The notes below the pieces were generated by a model. That model saw only the letters and a program-made list of their open reading frames with translations. It was not told the DNA's origin and did not search any database. 64,000 nucleotides of DNA from HyVt-337 sp964428895 (GTDB lineage: Bacteria; Planctomycetota; Phycisphaerae; SM23-33): assembly GCA_964428895.1 (NCBI GenBank), contig CAYRZU010000004.1:26581-90580 (forward strand), in the 5' to 3' direction. A program made the translations under genes and the position numbers. This document shows positions 1 to 7,758 of this stretch, one piece after another; positions within the stretch are counted from its first letter, which is position 1, and each line of letters starts with the position of its first letter.

Positions 1-1907
1 AGGCCGAGCGGCTCGAACTCGAACTTCGGCGCCGACTCGTAATGTTTCGGCGATTCGACCACCTCAAAGCTCTTCTCGACAATCTCGCCGTCGACGAAGA
101 ACTGGGCGGTGTAGGTCCGCCCGAAGCCCAGGTCCGTCAAGGAGCGCCGGAAGGTATTCTCGGCCGGCTCCCACGGCGGCGGCCAGGAGTCATAGTACTC
201 CTCGGGCAGATCGCCCCACTTGGCCCACGGGAAGGGCCGGCCCCCTCCCCAGATGCTTTCGTCGGCGGTCGCCTCCAGGGGCTTGGGCTCGCCCTCGACG
301 TCCAGGCGCAGCAGAACCCAGCCCAGTTGGACCCCCGCGGCGTCGGCCGGCGAGCCGGGATAAACGTAGGAGACAATCGCCCCGGTCTTGCCGTCGCGCG
401 TCAGCTTGGATACACCGTTGGCCCTGGCCAATTCGCGCGTCATCCGCTGCAGCGATACGCCCATCCAGGCCAGGCGAGATTCCTGATCCTCGGTCAGCGG
501 CACGTTGTTGGCGTCGAAAGCCGCGGCGACGTCTGCCCCGTCCAGCACAGCCGCCAGTTGGGCCGCCGCGGTCGTCCGCGGGCCTCGTCGGCCGCGGCTC
601 TGTTGGATGCTCGTCTTGGGGCGATGGGCAATCGGCAAGGCCACCAGCGCGCCGTTGGCATCGAACAGGAACACGTTCGTCTCTTCGCCCGGGATGCCGG
701 GGTAGATGTTCTCGCGCCAGCCCTTGTAGAAGCTCGTGATGCGGTTCCGCAGGAAGTACCCCACGCGGTTGTCTCCCTGGACCGTCACCTCGGCCATGAG
801 GAGCAGTTGATTGTAGTGGTCGTGAATGTCGGCGGTATCCAGCGGCGCCGCATCCGGCAGTGGTTCGGCCGGCTCGGCCACCAGCGCGCCGTAATCGGCC
901 AGCGACCCCACGAACGTCGCCTCGACCGGCTCGCCGTCGCTGCGATAGATGCGGATCCGCTCCAGTCGAGCGGTGATCTTGGGGCCCAGGTCGGCCAGCA
1001 CCAACAGACGCTTGGGGCCAATCAGCACGCCGACCACGTTCAGCTCCGTGCCGATCTGGCCCGAGCTGCCGTCATAACCGCCCGTCCTCTGGGCCTGCTT
1101 CTTGGGGCTGCGAAAGTTGAGGGCCACCCGCAGCAGCGACGCGTCCGCCCTCCGCTCCAACGTCGCCAACTGCTCGGTCATCTGCGGCTCGGCGACCCAG
1201 TCCCACTCAAGCGGCGAGCCCTTCCAGGAATCGTCCGGCGCGATTTCATGGCTGATCAGATACGCCACCGGCGCGCCGTCCTCGGCCACGATCAGCGCAT
1301 TGGCGTCAGCCACCTGAAATTCCCTCCCCGCCGCCGTCCGCGCCAATTGCGGCGAGAAACTCCCCACCCGCACCGTCCATTCGGCGTCGTAGAGGACGTA
1401 GTTGACCTTCATGTAAGGCCCTTCGGCGGCGGCATCGAACGCCAACGGCTCGGCGCCGGCCAGGGGCCGCTCCAGCTCGAGCAGGATCGCATCGCGGTCG
1501 ACGGCGTAGCCGGCCGGCGTAGCGGTCACGACGTCGTCGCCGAAGCGAACGCGGATCTCCTTGACGAACCGCGGGTGCAGGATCAGATCGCCCAGTACCA
1601 CCTGGGTCGGAGAAACCAGATAGCCGCGTGTCTCCAGGGGACGCTCCTGTTCGATGATCCCCACCCCGTATCGCTCATCGGTGCCGCCGTGGAAGACGGG
1701 CGAGTCGCCTTTGTCGTAGCGCAGCGTGTATTCGACCTGCACCAGCCCCGGCCGAACCGCCTCGGCCACCAGCCGCTTGGTTTCCAGCTTCGATGGCTCG
1801 TCGGCCTCGGCGTCCACGTCGGCTTCAGCCGACTCCTGCGCCCAAGCCGCCGGCGCCACCAGCAGCGCCACCAGCAACCACACCCACGTCACGTCTAACT
1901 GTTTCAT
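1..1907 (-). CDS. Secreted PDZ-domain protein with a degenerate trypsin-like region (3' end beyond window)
   Basis: The frame opens at an ATG (1907) and runs off the left edge without a stop, giving about 635 visible residues. It starts with a signal peptide (WVWLLVALLVAPAAWA). Residues about 35-200 resemble a trypsin-like beta-barrel (TRGYLVSP, then DRDAILLELERPL in the place of TDLALLKL), but no GNSGGP serine motif is visible, so proteolysis is unlikely. A PDZ domain lies near the visible C-terminus (GAIVSYVYPGSPADAAGVQ). It follows the HtrA-like lipoprotein gene by 37 bases on the same strand, so the two are probably co-transcribed and act together in the envelope. The function is inferred; the missing C-terminus could change the picture. 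Confidence 0.75.
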   Translation of the reverse strand, partial: MKQLDVTWVWLLVALLVAPAAWAQESAEADVDAEADEPSKLETKRLVAEAVRPGLVQVEYTLRYDKGDSPVFHGGTDERYGVGIIEQERPLETRGYLVSPTQVVLGDLILHPRFVKEIRVRFGDDVVTATPAGYAVDRDAILLELERPLAGAEPLAFDAAAEGPYMKVNYVLYDAEWTVRVGSFSPQLARTAAGREFQVADANALIVAEDGAPVAYLISHEIAPDDSWKGSPLEWDWVAEPQMTEQLATLERRADASLLRVALNFRSPKKQAQRTGGYDGSSGQIGTELNVVGVLIGPKRLLVLADLGPKITARLERIRIYRSDGEPVEATFVGSLADYGALVAEPAEPLPDAAPLDTADIHDHYNQLLLMAEVTVQGDNRVGYFLRNRITSFYKGWRENIYPGIPGEETNVFLFDANGALVALPIAHRPKTSIQQSRGRRGPRTTAAAQLAAVLDGADVAAAFDANNVPLTEDQESRLAWMGVSLQRMTRELARANGVSKLTRDGKTGAIVSYVYPGSPADAAGVQLGWVLLRLDVEGEPKPLEATADESIWGGGRPFPWAKWGDLPEEYYDSWPPPWEPAENTFRRSLTDLGFGRTYTAQFFVDGEIVEKSFEVVESPKHYESAPKFEFEPLG

Positions 1908-1944
1908 CACACGCTCCTGCTGTCGGGCCTTGCCGGCCGAAAGG

Positions 1945-3390
1945 CTATTCCCGTTCGTAATCTCGCGAGAAGTCCAGCACGATCTGACGCATCAGACCGT
2001 TCCGCATGATCTGGAACAGAATGCGGTGCTTGCTGTCGATATTCGCGAGGGCTTCGGTGTAAATGGCTTCAACGTCCGCGAGGGTCTTGACGGGCTGACC
2101 CTCGATCTTCAGGATAATGTCCTGCGTCTCCAGTCCGGCGTTTCGAGCGTTGCCCGGGTATTTGACGCCGTAGATGAACACCCCTTCCTTGACGAAGTAG
2201 TGCAGGTCGCGGTTGTCGAACTGGTTGATCTGCTTGACCGTCATGTTCCAGCGCGGACAGTCCAGTTCCTCACCTTCGACCTGCCCCTTCTCGCGCAAGG
2301 TCAGGGCCAGATCCATCACCTCGCCGTTCCGGCGGACCGTCAGCGCCACCTCACCCTCTTTCGGCAGCAGCGCCAGCTTGCGCCGCACCGCGGGCAGGTC
2401 CTCGTCATGGACGGCGGAGACCGGCTCGCCGTTAACGGCCAGGATCCGATCGCGGGCCATCAGACCCGCCCGCCGGGCCGGGCTCTGCGGATCCGTGCCG
2501 GCCACGATCACGCCGTCGGCCCCGTCGAAGTACATGTCCCGGTTGAAATCCTTGAGCGGTTGAAGTTGCAGGCCCGTCCAGGACCAATTCACGTCGCCGT
2601 GCTCGCGGAGACGCCCCACAATCAACTGGACCGTCTCGCTCGGCACGGCAAAGCCCGTATCGCCCCCCCGCATGATGCCTCGCGTATTGATGCCGACGAT
2701 TTCGCCGTCGGTATTGACCAGCGGGCCCCCGGAGTTGCCCGGGCTGATGGCCGCATCGGTCTGCAACCACAGGCTGTACTCACTGTTGTCGACCAGGTAT
2801 CGCTTGGTGCAGGAGATGATACCGATCGAGACCGACCGGCTTAGCCCCCACGGGGCGCCCATCGCCATCACGAAGTCGCCCTCTTTCAGCGCAGCGGAAT
2901 CGCCCATCGTCGCGAACGGCAAGGCCGCGCCGCCCGCCGGCAGGGCCAACTGAATCAGCGCCAGATCCGTGTCCTTGTCCTTGCCGACCACGCGAGCGTC
3001 CATCGGTCGACCATCCGAAAGCAGGCAACGAATCTCCGTGGCCTTGTCGACCACGTGCCAGTTAGTCACCACCTCCCCGGTCGGTGAGATCAGCACGCCC
3101 GAGCCCAGGATCTCGGAGGTGATCTTCTTGCCGGACTGATGGCTTTCCCGCAGCACCTTGATGAATACCACCGCCGGAAAGACCTTGGCCTTGGCGGCCT
3201 GGACCGTCTGGCGGAAGTCCGGCGTGGCCCTCATCGCCGGAGGGGCTTCGGGGGGAAGATCCTGGGCCTCGACCACCACGTACTCCCCCGTCGGAGGCGC
3301 CAGGCTCGGCGCCACCACGGTCGTCTCGTCCTGACAGCCGGCTGCGCCGATCAACGCGATCCCACACAACAGTATCCATACGTATTTCAT
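1945..3390 (-). CDS. HtrA/DegP-like trypsin-type serine protease, lipoprotein, two PDZ-like domains
   Basis: The protein has 481 residues. The ATG at 3390 is chosen over an upstream start because AAGGAGAA precedes it at good spacing and a lipoprotein signal follows, with a lipobox ending at Cys19 (IGAAGC). The catalytic triad is complete: His112 (TNWHVVDK), Asp142 (DTDLALIQL) and Ser220 (SPGNSGGPLV). Two PDZ-like regions follow, about residues 265-350 (QSPARRAGLMARDRILAVNG) and 390-460 (GNARNAGLETQDIILKIEG). This is the usual plan of envelope quality-control proteases, here lipid-anchored. It lies between the dUTPase gene and a non-catalytic PDZ protein gene on the same strand. Family membership is firm; the substrate is unknown. 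Confidence 0.9.
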   Translation of the reverse strand: MKYVWILLCGIALIGAAGCQDETTVVAPSLAPPTGEYVVVEAQDLPPEAPPAMRATPDFRQTVQAAKAKVFPAVVFIKVLRESHQSGKKITSEILGSGVLISPTGEVVTNWHVVDKATEIRCLLSDGRPMDARVVGKDKDTDLALIQLALPAGGAALPFATMGDSAALKEGDFVMAMGAPWGLSRSVSIGIISCTKRYLVDNSEYSLWLQTDAAISPGNSGGPLVNTDGEIVGINTRGIMRGGDTGFAVPSETVQLIVGRLREHGDVNWSWTGLQLQPLKDFNRDMYFDGADGVIVAGTDPQSPARRAGLMARDRILAVNGEPVSAVHDEDLPAVRRKLALLPKEGEVALTVRRNGEVMDLALTLREKGQVEGEELDCPRWNMTVKQINQFDNRDLHYFVKEGVFIYGVKYPGNARNAGLETQDIILKIEGQPVKTLADVEAIYTEALANIDSKHRILFQIMRNGLMRQIVLDFSRDYERE

Positions 3391-3426
3391 CAGCCGCTTC
3401 TCCTTCGGCGCGTCTTCAAACAACCA

Positions 3427-3921
3427 CTACACCACGTCGCGGTTCTCATCTTCGTGCTCGCCGTGCTCGGCCTGAGAGCGGCCCTCGTCCTGCCGTTTGT
3501 GATTGATCTTCAACTTCTTCGCATACAGCCGATAGACGTCGTCGCACTCCATCCCCAGTAGCTGACAGATGCTGATCCAGAAGAACAGCATATCTGTCGC
3601 TTCCACACGAGCGTTCTGCAGGTCCTGGAGCTGGTACTGTCGCCCGGCTTTGGCCTCGGCGTACCAGTGCTTCCAGGACAAGCACTCCTGCAGCTCGTGG
3701 CACTCTGACGCCATCGCGTCGATGTAGTTCTTCAGCGCGCGCCCGATCGTGGTGCGCAGCTCGAGGTCATCACCGAGCCGCCCGTTCTGCTCGGCCTCGA
3801 GCAACTGCCGGCCCAGCCCCGCGGTATCATGGCCTGCCCGGGCATTGAGCATCGCCTGCAGGGGCCAGATGTCTTCCAACGCCGCCAACCCCGCCGCCGT
3901 GGTGTCCGCTCGTTCCGCCAT
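3427..3921 (-). CDS. Dimeric (all-alpha, MazG-like) dUTP diphosphatase
   Basis: The protein has 164 residues and is almost all helical. It carries the signature of the dimeric dUTPase/MazG-like NTP pyrophosphatase superfamily: SECHELQE followed by WKHW, then EATDMLFFWISICQLLGM, and a C-terminal YAKKLKINHKRQD. Acidic residues in the two helices (E-x-x-E and E-x-x-D) would bind Mg for hydrolysis of dUTP to dUMP. The ATG at 3921 is preferred over an in-frame TTG six bases upstream because AAGGGG sits 8 bases before it. It heads a minus-strand run with the HtrA-like gene. A thymidylate-synthase-family protein at 49.6 kb could use the dUMP. A general MazG-type nucleotide hydrolase is the alternative. 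Confidence 0.8.
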   Translation of the reverse strand: MAERADTTAAGLAALEDIWPLQAMLNARAGHDTAGLGRQLLEAEQNGRLGDDLELRTTIGRALKNYIDAMASECHELQECLSWKHWYAEAKAGRQYQLQDLQNARVEATDMLFFWISICQLLGMECDDVYRLYAKKLKINHKRQDEGRSQAEHGEHEDENRDVV

Positions 3922-4123
3922 GGGCAAGCCCCTTCTATGCGCCGCGCCTCCGCGCGCGGCGGCCTGGGAAGTTGGGCGATTCTAGCCGCCCGGTGGGGGT
4001 TTCACAACACTGGCGGCTATCCGACCCGCTGGGGCCTACCGCCGTGTAACCGGGCCCGCGCGAATCGCCCAGGCCGAGCCCTATAAAGCAGCCGGCCCAC
4101 CAACGGGCCCGGGAGTGCGTGTT

Positions 4124-4747
4124 ATGGATCATAATCCTGTTCTCGCCGAACTGATCCGCACCGGCGTCTTCACGGCGGGCAACCGCCGACTGCCCGTGAA
4201 GCACTGCATCCCCGCCGCGACCGGCGAAGCGCTCTACCGCGTCATCGTCACCAACGGCTTTACGCAATGCCTGGAGGTCGGCTGTCTGTTCGGCTACTCC
4301 ACGCTCTTCCTGGCCCAGGCCCTCAGCGAAACCGGCGGGCGGCTGACCGTGGTCGATATCGCCCCCGACCACGCCCTTCGCGCCGCCGCCGAGACCCATG
4401 TCCGCCAGGCCGGCTACGAGACCATCGTCGATTTCCGTTGGGGAGATTCCATGGCCATTCTGCCGGCGCTGACTGAGACCTACCAATTCGCCTTTATCGA
4501 CGCCGACCACCACTTCCCGGCTGTCATGGCCGACATCGTGCACGTCGACCGCTTGCTGACCGTCGGCGGCGTCATGGCCCTGGACGACGTGGGAATGGTC
4601 CAAGCGCCCCACGATTTCCTCGGCGGGGCCAGCCACGCCATGGCCCATCTGTTCGCGACCAACCGCTATCACATTCATGCGATCTCCGACAACGCCTGTC
4701 TCTGTCGAAAACTCCGCTCGCTCGACGAGCCGACTCCCGCACGATAG
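4124..4747 (+). CDS. Class I SAM-dependent O-methyltransferase (catechol O-methyltransferase-like)
   Basis: The protein has 207 residues. Motif I is LEVGCLFGYSTLFLAQAL, followed by VVDIAPDH (ribose-binding acidic residue), and the metal/substrate segment AFIDADHHFPAV is typical of the cation-dependent family-3 O-methyltransferases. GGVMALDDV is the post-core strand. The ATG at 4124 has GGGAG 8 bases upstream; an in-frame GTG at 4115 lacks such a site. A TATAAA at 4082-4087 may be its -10 box, with no good -35. It ends 11 bases before the asparagine-synthetase-like gene, and the pair looks co-transcribed, perhaps modifying the same small molecule or glycan. The substrate cannot be read from sequence. 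Confidence 0.85.
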   Translation: MDHNPVLAELIRTGVFTAGNRRLPVKHCIPAATGEALYRVIVTNGFTQCLEVGCLFGYSTLFLAQALSETGGRLTVVDIAPDHALRAAAETHVRQAGYETIVDFRWGDSMAILPALTETYQFAFIDADHHFPAVMADIVHVDRLLTVGGVMALDDVGMVQAPHDFLGGASHAMAHLFATNRYHIHAISDNACLCRKLRSLDEPTPAR

Positions 4748-4757
4748 AATGCCCGCC

Positions 4758-6632
4758 ATGAGCGGGTTCGCAGGCGAGTTTCTTTTTCAGCCAGGCCGAG
4801 CCGACCTCGACGTCGCTCGGAGCATGGCCGACCGGTTGGCCCATCGCGGGCCGGACCAGAGCGGAGAGTTTCTCTCCGCCGACGGACGCTGCGCCATCGC
4901 CACGCGCCGCCTGGCTGTCATCGATCCGACCGGCTCGGGCCAACCCATGACTACCGACGATGGGCTGGCCACGATCGCCCTCGACGGCGGAATCTACAAC
5001 TTCCGCGAACTGCGGCTGCAAATGCAGGCCATCGACATTCCCTTCACCACCGCTGGCGATACCGAAGTTCTCCTGCAACTGTACAAGCTCTACGACCACT
5101 GGGCCCTCGACCGCCTGACCGGCAAGTTTGCCTTCGCCTTTTATGACGCCGGCCAGACCCGACTTGTTCTGGCCCGTGACCCACTAGGCCAAAAACCTTT
5201 GTGGTATTCCTTCGGCATCGACCGCGTGATCTTCGCCTCCGAAGCCAAGGCCCTTCTGGCCCACCCGGACGTGTCGGCCGATATCCGTCGAATTTCCGTG
5301 CCGTTTTACTTGACAAACGGGTACATAAATAGTCCTGATTCTGCCTATTCGGATTCTGTTAAACTACTTCCAGGACATATGTTAGAGATTTCTGATCGCC
5401 CTGCACGCCCCGAGCCTTATTGGGAGCCGTCCTGGTTTAGCCTGCCCAGCGCCAAGCCACAGCGGATCGAGTTGATTCGCAGCCACTTGACCCGATCGGC
5501 CCGCCAGCGGCTGGTCGGAAATGTTCCCGTCGGCGCCCTCCTCAGCGGCGGTGTGTCCTCAGCCATCGTCACGGCGCTGATGGCCGAGCAGGCCGGCCGG
5601 GCCGGCGGCGTGAAGACCTTCACCATCGCCTTGGGCGATCGTGCGAATGAGGCCTTTGCCAACGCCCGCCGCGTGGCTGAATACGTCGGAACCGACCATA
5701 CCGAACTGATCGTCCAGCCAGATCCTGTCGGGATGCTGGACCGAATCCTCGATCTGCATGACGAGCCCTTCGCCGACCCGAACGCCCTACCGACCTACCT
5801 GATCTGCCGGGCTGCCCGCCAGCACATGACTGTCGCCCTCGCCGGCGACGGCGGCAATGTCGCCTTCGGCCGCTGCGACCGCTACCGCCTCCTCCACCAG
5901 GCTGACAACACCCGCCCATTCCAGTACATGTTCATCCGCCTGGGCGCCCTGCTGGCCAGGCCCTGGGCCAAGCGAAGCAGCCAATCGAAGCTCGCCCGGT
6001 TCATCCGTTTCGCCGAGATCCTGCCCCTGCCGCCGGCCCAGCAGTACTTCAAGACCCGGACGCTCTTTGACCCGGAGGATCTGGCCTTCCTGCTGGCTGA
6101 TGATTTCGCCGAATCATTGGACCTGGGCGCCCCCGCCGACTGGTTCGGCGAACTGTTCGAAGCCCCCGACGTCGACGACGAGATCACCCGCGCCCAATAC
6201 CACGACCTAGCCACCTACTTGCCCGACGACGTGCTGACCAACACCGACCTGGCCTCCATGGCCAATGGCCTTGAGCTGCGGGCGCCCATGCTCGACGCGC
6301 GGGTAATGCAGTTTGGGTTGTCCTTGCCGGTCGATGACAAGGCCCCCGGCGGGCATATCCTCCGCGAGACCTTTGCCGACATCCTCCCGGCTGAGACGCT
6401 CACCCGGCCGACGCACAGCTTCCAGGTCCCGTTGGCGGCATGGCTCCGTGGCGAGCTCGCCGATCAGATGCGTGAAACGCTGCTCGACCCGGCCGTCGCC
6501 GCCGCGAAGATCTTCCGCCCTGAAGCCCTCGAAGGCCTCATCAACGACCACCTTGACCAGACCGACGACCACGCCGACCGTCTGTGGGCGCTGATGGTGT
6601 TCTGTCGGTGGCTTCTCCGGCGTAATTCCTAG
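4758..6632 (+). CDS. Asparagine-synthetase-like protein with altered active sites (probable pseudo-enzyme)
   Basis: The overall plan is that of AsnB: N-terminal class II glutamine amidotransferase domain (RGPDQSG at 30-36, RDPLGQKPLWY near 140) and C-terminal synthetase domain. Key residues differ. The start fitting the family is ATG 4758, so residue 2, normally the Cys nucleophile, is Ser (MSGFAGEF). The pyrophosphatase loop SGGxDS reads SGGVSS (263-268), losing the Asp. The later SGDGGDELFGGY reads AGDGGNVAFGRC (362-373), losing the Asp-Glu pair. The length (624 residues) is full and the frame intact, so it is maintained rather than decaying. A second, more canonical AsnB lies at 15.8-17.6 kb. 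It may be a non-catalytic or repurposed partner of the adjacent methyltransferase. Residues about 180-215 are coded by visibly AT-richer DNA. Confidence 0.85.
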   Translation: MSGFAGEFLFQPGRADLDVARSMADRLAHRGPDQSGEFLSADGRCAIATRRLAVIDPTGSGQPMTTDDGLATIALDGGIYNFRELRLQMQAIDIPFTTAGDTEVLLQLYKLYDHWALDRLTGKFAFAFYDAGQTRLVLARDPLGQKPLWYSFGIDRVIFASEAKALLAHPDVSADIRRISVPFYLTNGYINSPDSAYSDSVKLLPGHMLEISDRPARPEPYWEPSWFSLPSAKPQRIELIRSHLTRSARQRLVGNVPVGALLSGGVSSAIVTALMAEQAGRAGGVKTFTIALGDRANEAFANARRVAEYVGTDHTELIVQPDPVGMLDRILDLHDEPFADPNALPTYLICRAARQHMTVALAGDGGNVAFGRCDRYRLLHQADNTRPFQYMFIRLGALLARPWAKRSSQSKLARFIRFAEILPLPPAQQYFKTRTLFDPEDLAFLLADDFAESLDLGAPADWFGELFEAPDVDDEITRAQYHDLATYLPDDVLTNTDLASMANGLELRAPMLDARVMQFGLSLPVDDKAPGGHILRETFADILPAETLTRPTHSFQVPLAAWLRGELADQMRETLLDPAVAAAKIFRPEALEGLINDHLDQTDDHADRLWALMVFCRWLLRRNS

Positions 6633-6650
6633 CTGCAAATCTCTTCCGAT

Positions 6651-6666
6651 GTTCCACGTGGAACAC
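6651..6666. other. parS centromere-like site 1
   Basis: TGTTCCACGTGGAACA is a perfect 16-base palindrome. It matches the bacterial parS consensus TGTTNCACGTGNAACA, the loading site of ParB. It lies just downstream of the asparagine-synthetase-like gene and 128 bases before the parB start codon. Confidence 0.9.
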
Positions 6667-6690
6667 ATCCCCCATTTTCGATTTTCGAAT

Positions 6691-6719
6691 TGCGATTCTC
6701 GATTTCGGCAGATACCATT
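6691..6719 (+). promoter_or_regulatory. Candidate parB promoter between the two parS sites
   Basis: TTGCGA (6691-6696), a 17-base spacer and TACCAT (6714-6719) form a moderate sigma70-type promoter. It lies entirely between the two parS palindromes, so ParB binding on both sides could silence it. Neither box is perfect, so confidence is modest. Confidence 0.45.
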
Positions 6720-6750
6720 TTGAGGACATACGGACATCGTAAACCACGAT

Positions 6751-6766
6751 TGTTCCACGTGGAACA
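6751..6766. other. parS centromere-like site 2
   Basis: This is the same perfect palindrome TGTTCCACGTGGAACA, exactly 100 bases from the first copy, 27 bases before the parB ATG. Two identical copies in one intergenic region argue strongly for functional ParB sites. Confidence 0.9.
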
Positions 6767-6793
6767 GTCGATAACCGGGAACGGAGGCCCGAC

Positions 6794-7750
6794 ATGGCTG
6801 CCAAGCAGACCCATCAGAAACCACGCCTGGGCAGGGGGCTATCGAGTCTGGTCGTCAACACCGCGCCGCCGGCTGAAGACGTTGGCACCTACGTATCCGC
6901 CGATTCGCCCGTGCCAACCGACAGCAAGCCGCGCGAACTCGCCGTCGAGAAGATCGCGCCAAACCCCTATCAGCCCCGAAAGACGTTCGACAAGACGCAA
7001 CTGGCTGAGCTGACCGAATCGATCCGGAAGCAGGGGGTCCTTCAGCCGTTGCTGGTGGCGCCCGCGCCGGAAGGGCGATCGGAAGAGGCGCCTTACATCC
7101 TCATTGCCGGCCAGCGTCGTTTGCGCGCCGCCCACGATGCAGGTCTAACTGAAGTGCCGGTCGTCGTCCGGAAGGCGTCTGACGAGCAGATCCTCGAATG
7201 GGCCATCATCGAGAACATCCAGCGATCCGACCTGAACGCGGTCGAACGAGCGCAGGCCTTTCGCGATGTGATGGACCGGTTCAGCCTCACCCAGGCCCAG
7301 CTGGCCGAGCGGGTTGGATCCTCTCGCGAGTCAGTAGCCAACTACTTGCGCATACTGGACGTATGCGATTCAGTCCAGAAGATGTTGCTGGACGGAAAGC
7401 TCTCGTTCGGCCATGCGCGGGCATTGGCGGGGCTTTCTGGAAAGTCCGATAAGCAGCGCAGTCTGGCCAAGCGGGCCGTCAACAAGCAGCTCTCGGTCCG
7501 GCAGCTCGAAGCGCTCGTCGCCGCCGCGCAAACCGGCGCCGATGCTGGCGATGAAGGGCCAACGCGCAGCGCCGATCCGAAGGCTCCGCACATTGCCGAC
7601 CTGGAGCAACAGCTCGCACGGCACCTTTCCACGCGCGTCGTCATCAAGCCAGGTCGCAAGCAACACACCGGCCAGCTAACGATCGACTACAACAGCCTCG
7701 ACGACTTCGACCGCCTGCTGACCAAGCTGGGCGTATCCCTGGAGAGCTAG
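6794..7750 (+). CDS. parB: Chromosome-partitioning protein ParB (Spo0J), CTPase/DNA clamp
   Basis: The protein has 318 residues. The N-terminal KPRLGRGLSSLV motif is the segment that normally contacts ParA. The ParB/Srx CTP-binding domain follows (IAPNPYQPRKTFD, then GQRRLRAAHDAG), then the central helix-turn-helix that reads parS (LTQAQLAERVGSSRESVANYLRIL) and a C-terminal dimerisation domain. CGGAGG sits before the ATG. Two parS sites lie immediately upstream. No parA precedes it, which is unusual, since parA normally sits directly before parB; the preceding gene is the asparagine-synthetase-like protein. It would load on parS, spread as a clamp and guide origin segregation. Confidence 0.95.
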   Translation: MAAKQTHQKPRLGRGLSSLVVNTAPPAEDVGTYVSADSPVPTDSKPRELAVEKIAPNPYQPRKTFDKTQLAELTESIRKQGVLQPLLVAPAPEGRSEEAPYILIAGQRRLRAAHDAGLTEVPVVVRKASDEQILEWAIIENIQRSDLNAVERAQAFRDVMDRFSLTQAQLAERVGSSRESVANYLRILDVCDSVQKMLLDGKLSFGHARALAGLSGKSDKQRSLAKRAVNKQLSVRQLEALVAAAQTGADAGDEGPTRSADPKAPHIADLEQQLARHLSTRVVIKPGRKQHTGQLTIDYNSLDDFDRLLTKLGVSLES

Positions 7751-7758
7751 CGCGAACG

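Noticed and set aside
42..1898. 618-codon plus-strand open frame
   Set aside because: Antisense to the PDZ protein gene. It is Arg/His/Gln-rich without domains, a typical GC-rich shadow frame.
3427..3921. MazG toxin-antitoxin-type pyrophosphatase
   Set aside because: The WKHW and C-terminal YAKKLxxNHxRQD pattern favours a dimeric dUTPase; there is no toxin partner.
5310..5315. TTGACA inside the asparagine-synthetase-like gene as an internal promoter
   Set aside because: No acceptable -10 box lies 16-18 bases downstream.
6651..6766. Paired palindromes as inverted ends of an insertion sequence
   Set aside because: Both are parS palindromes, there is no transposase between them, and parB follows directly.
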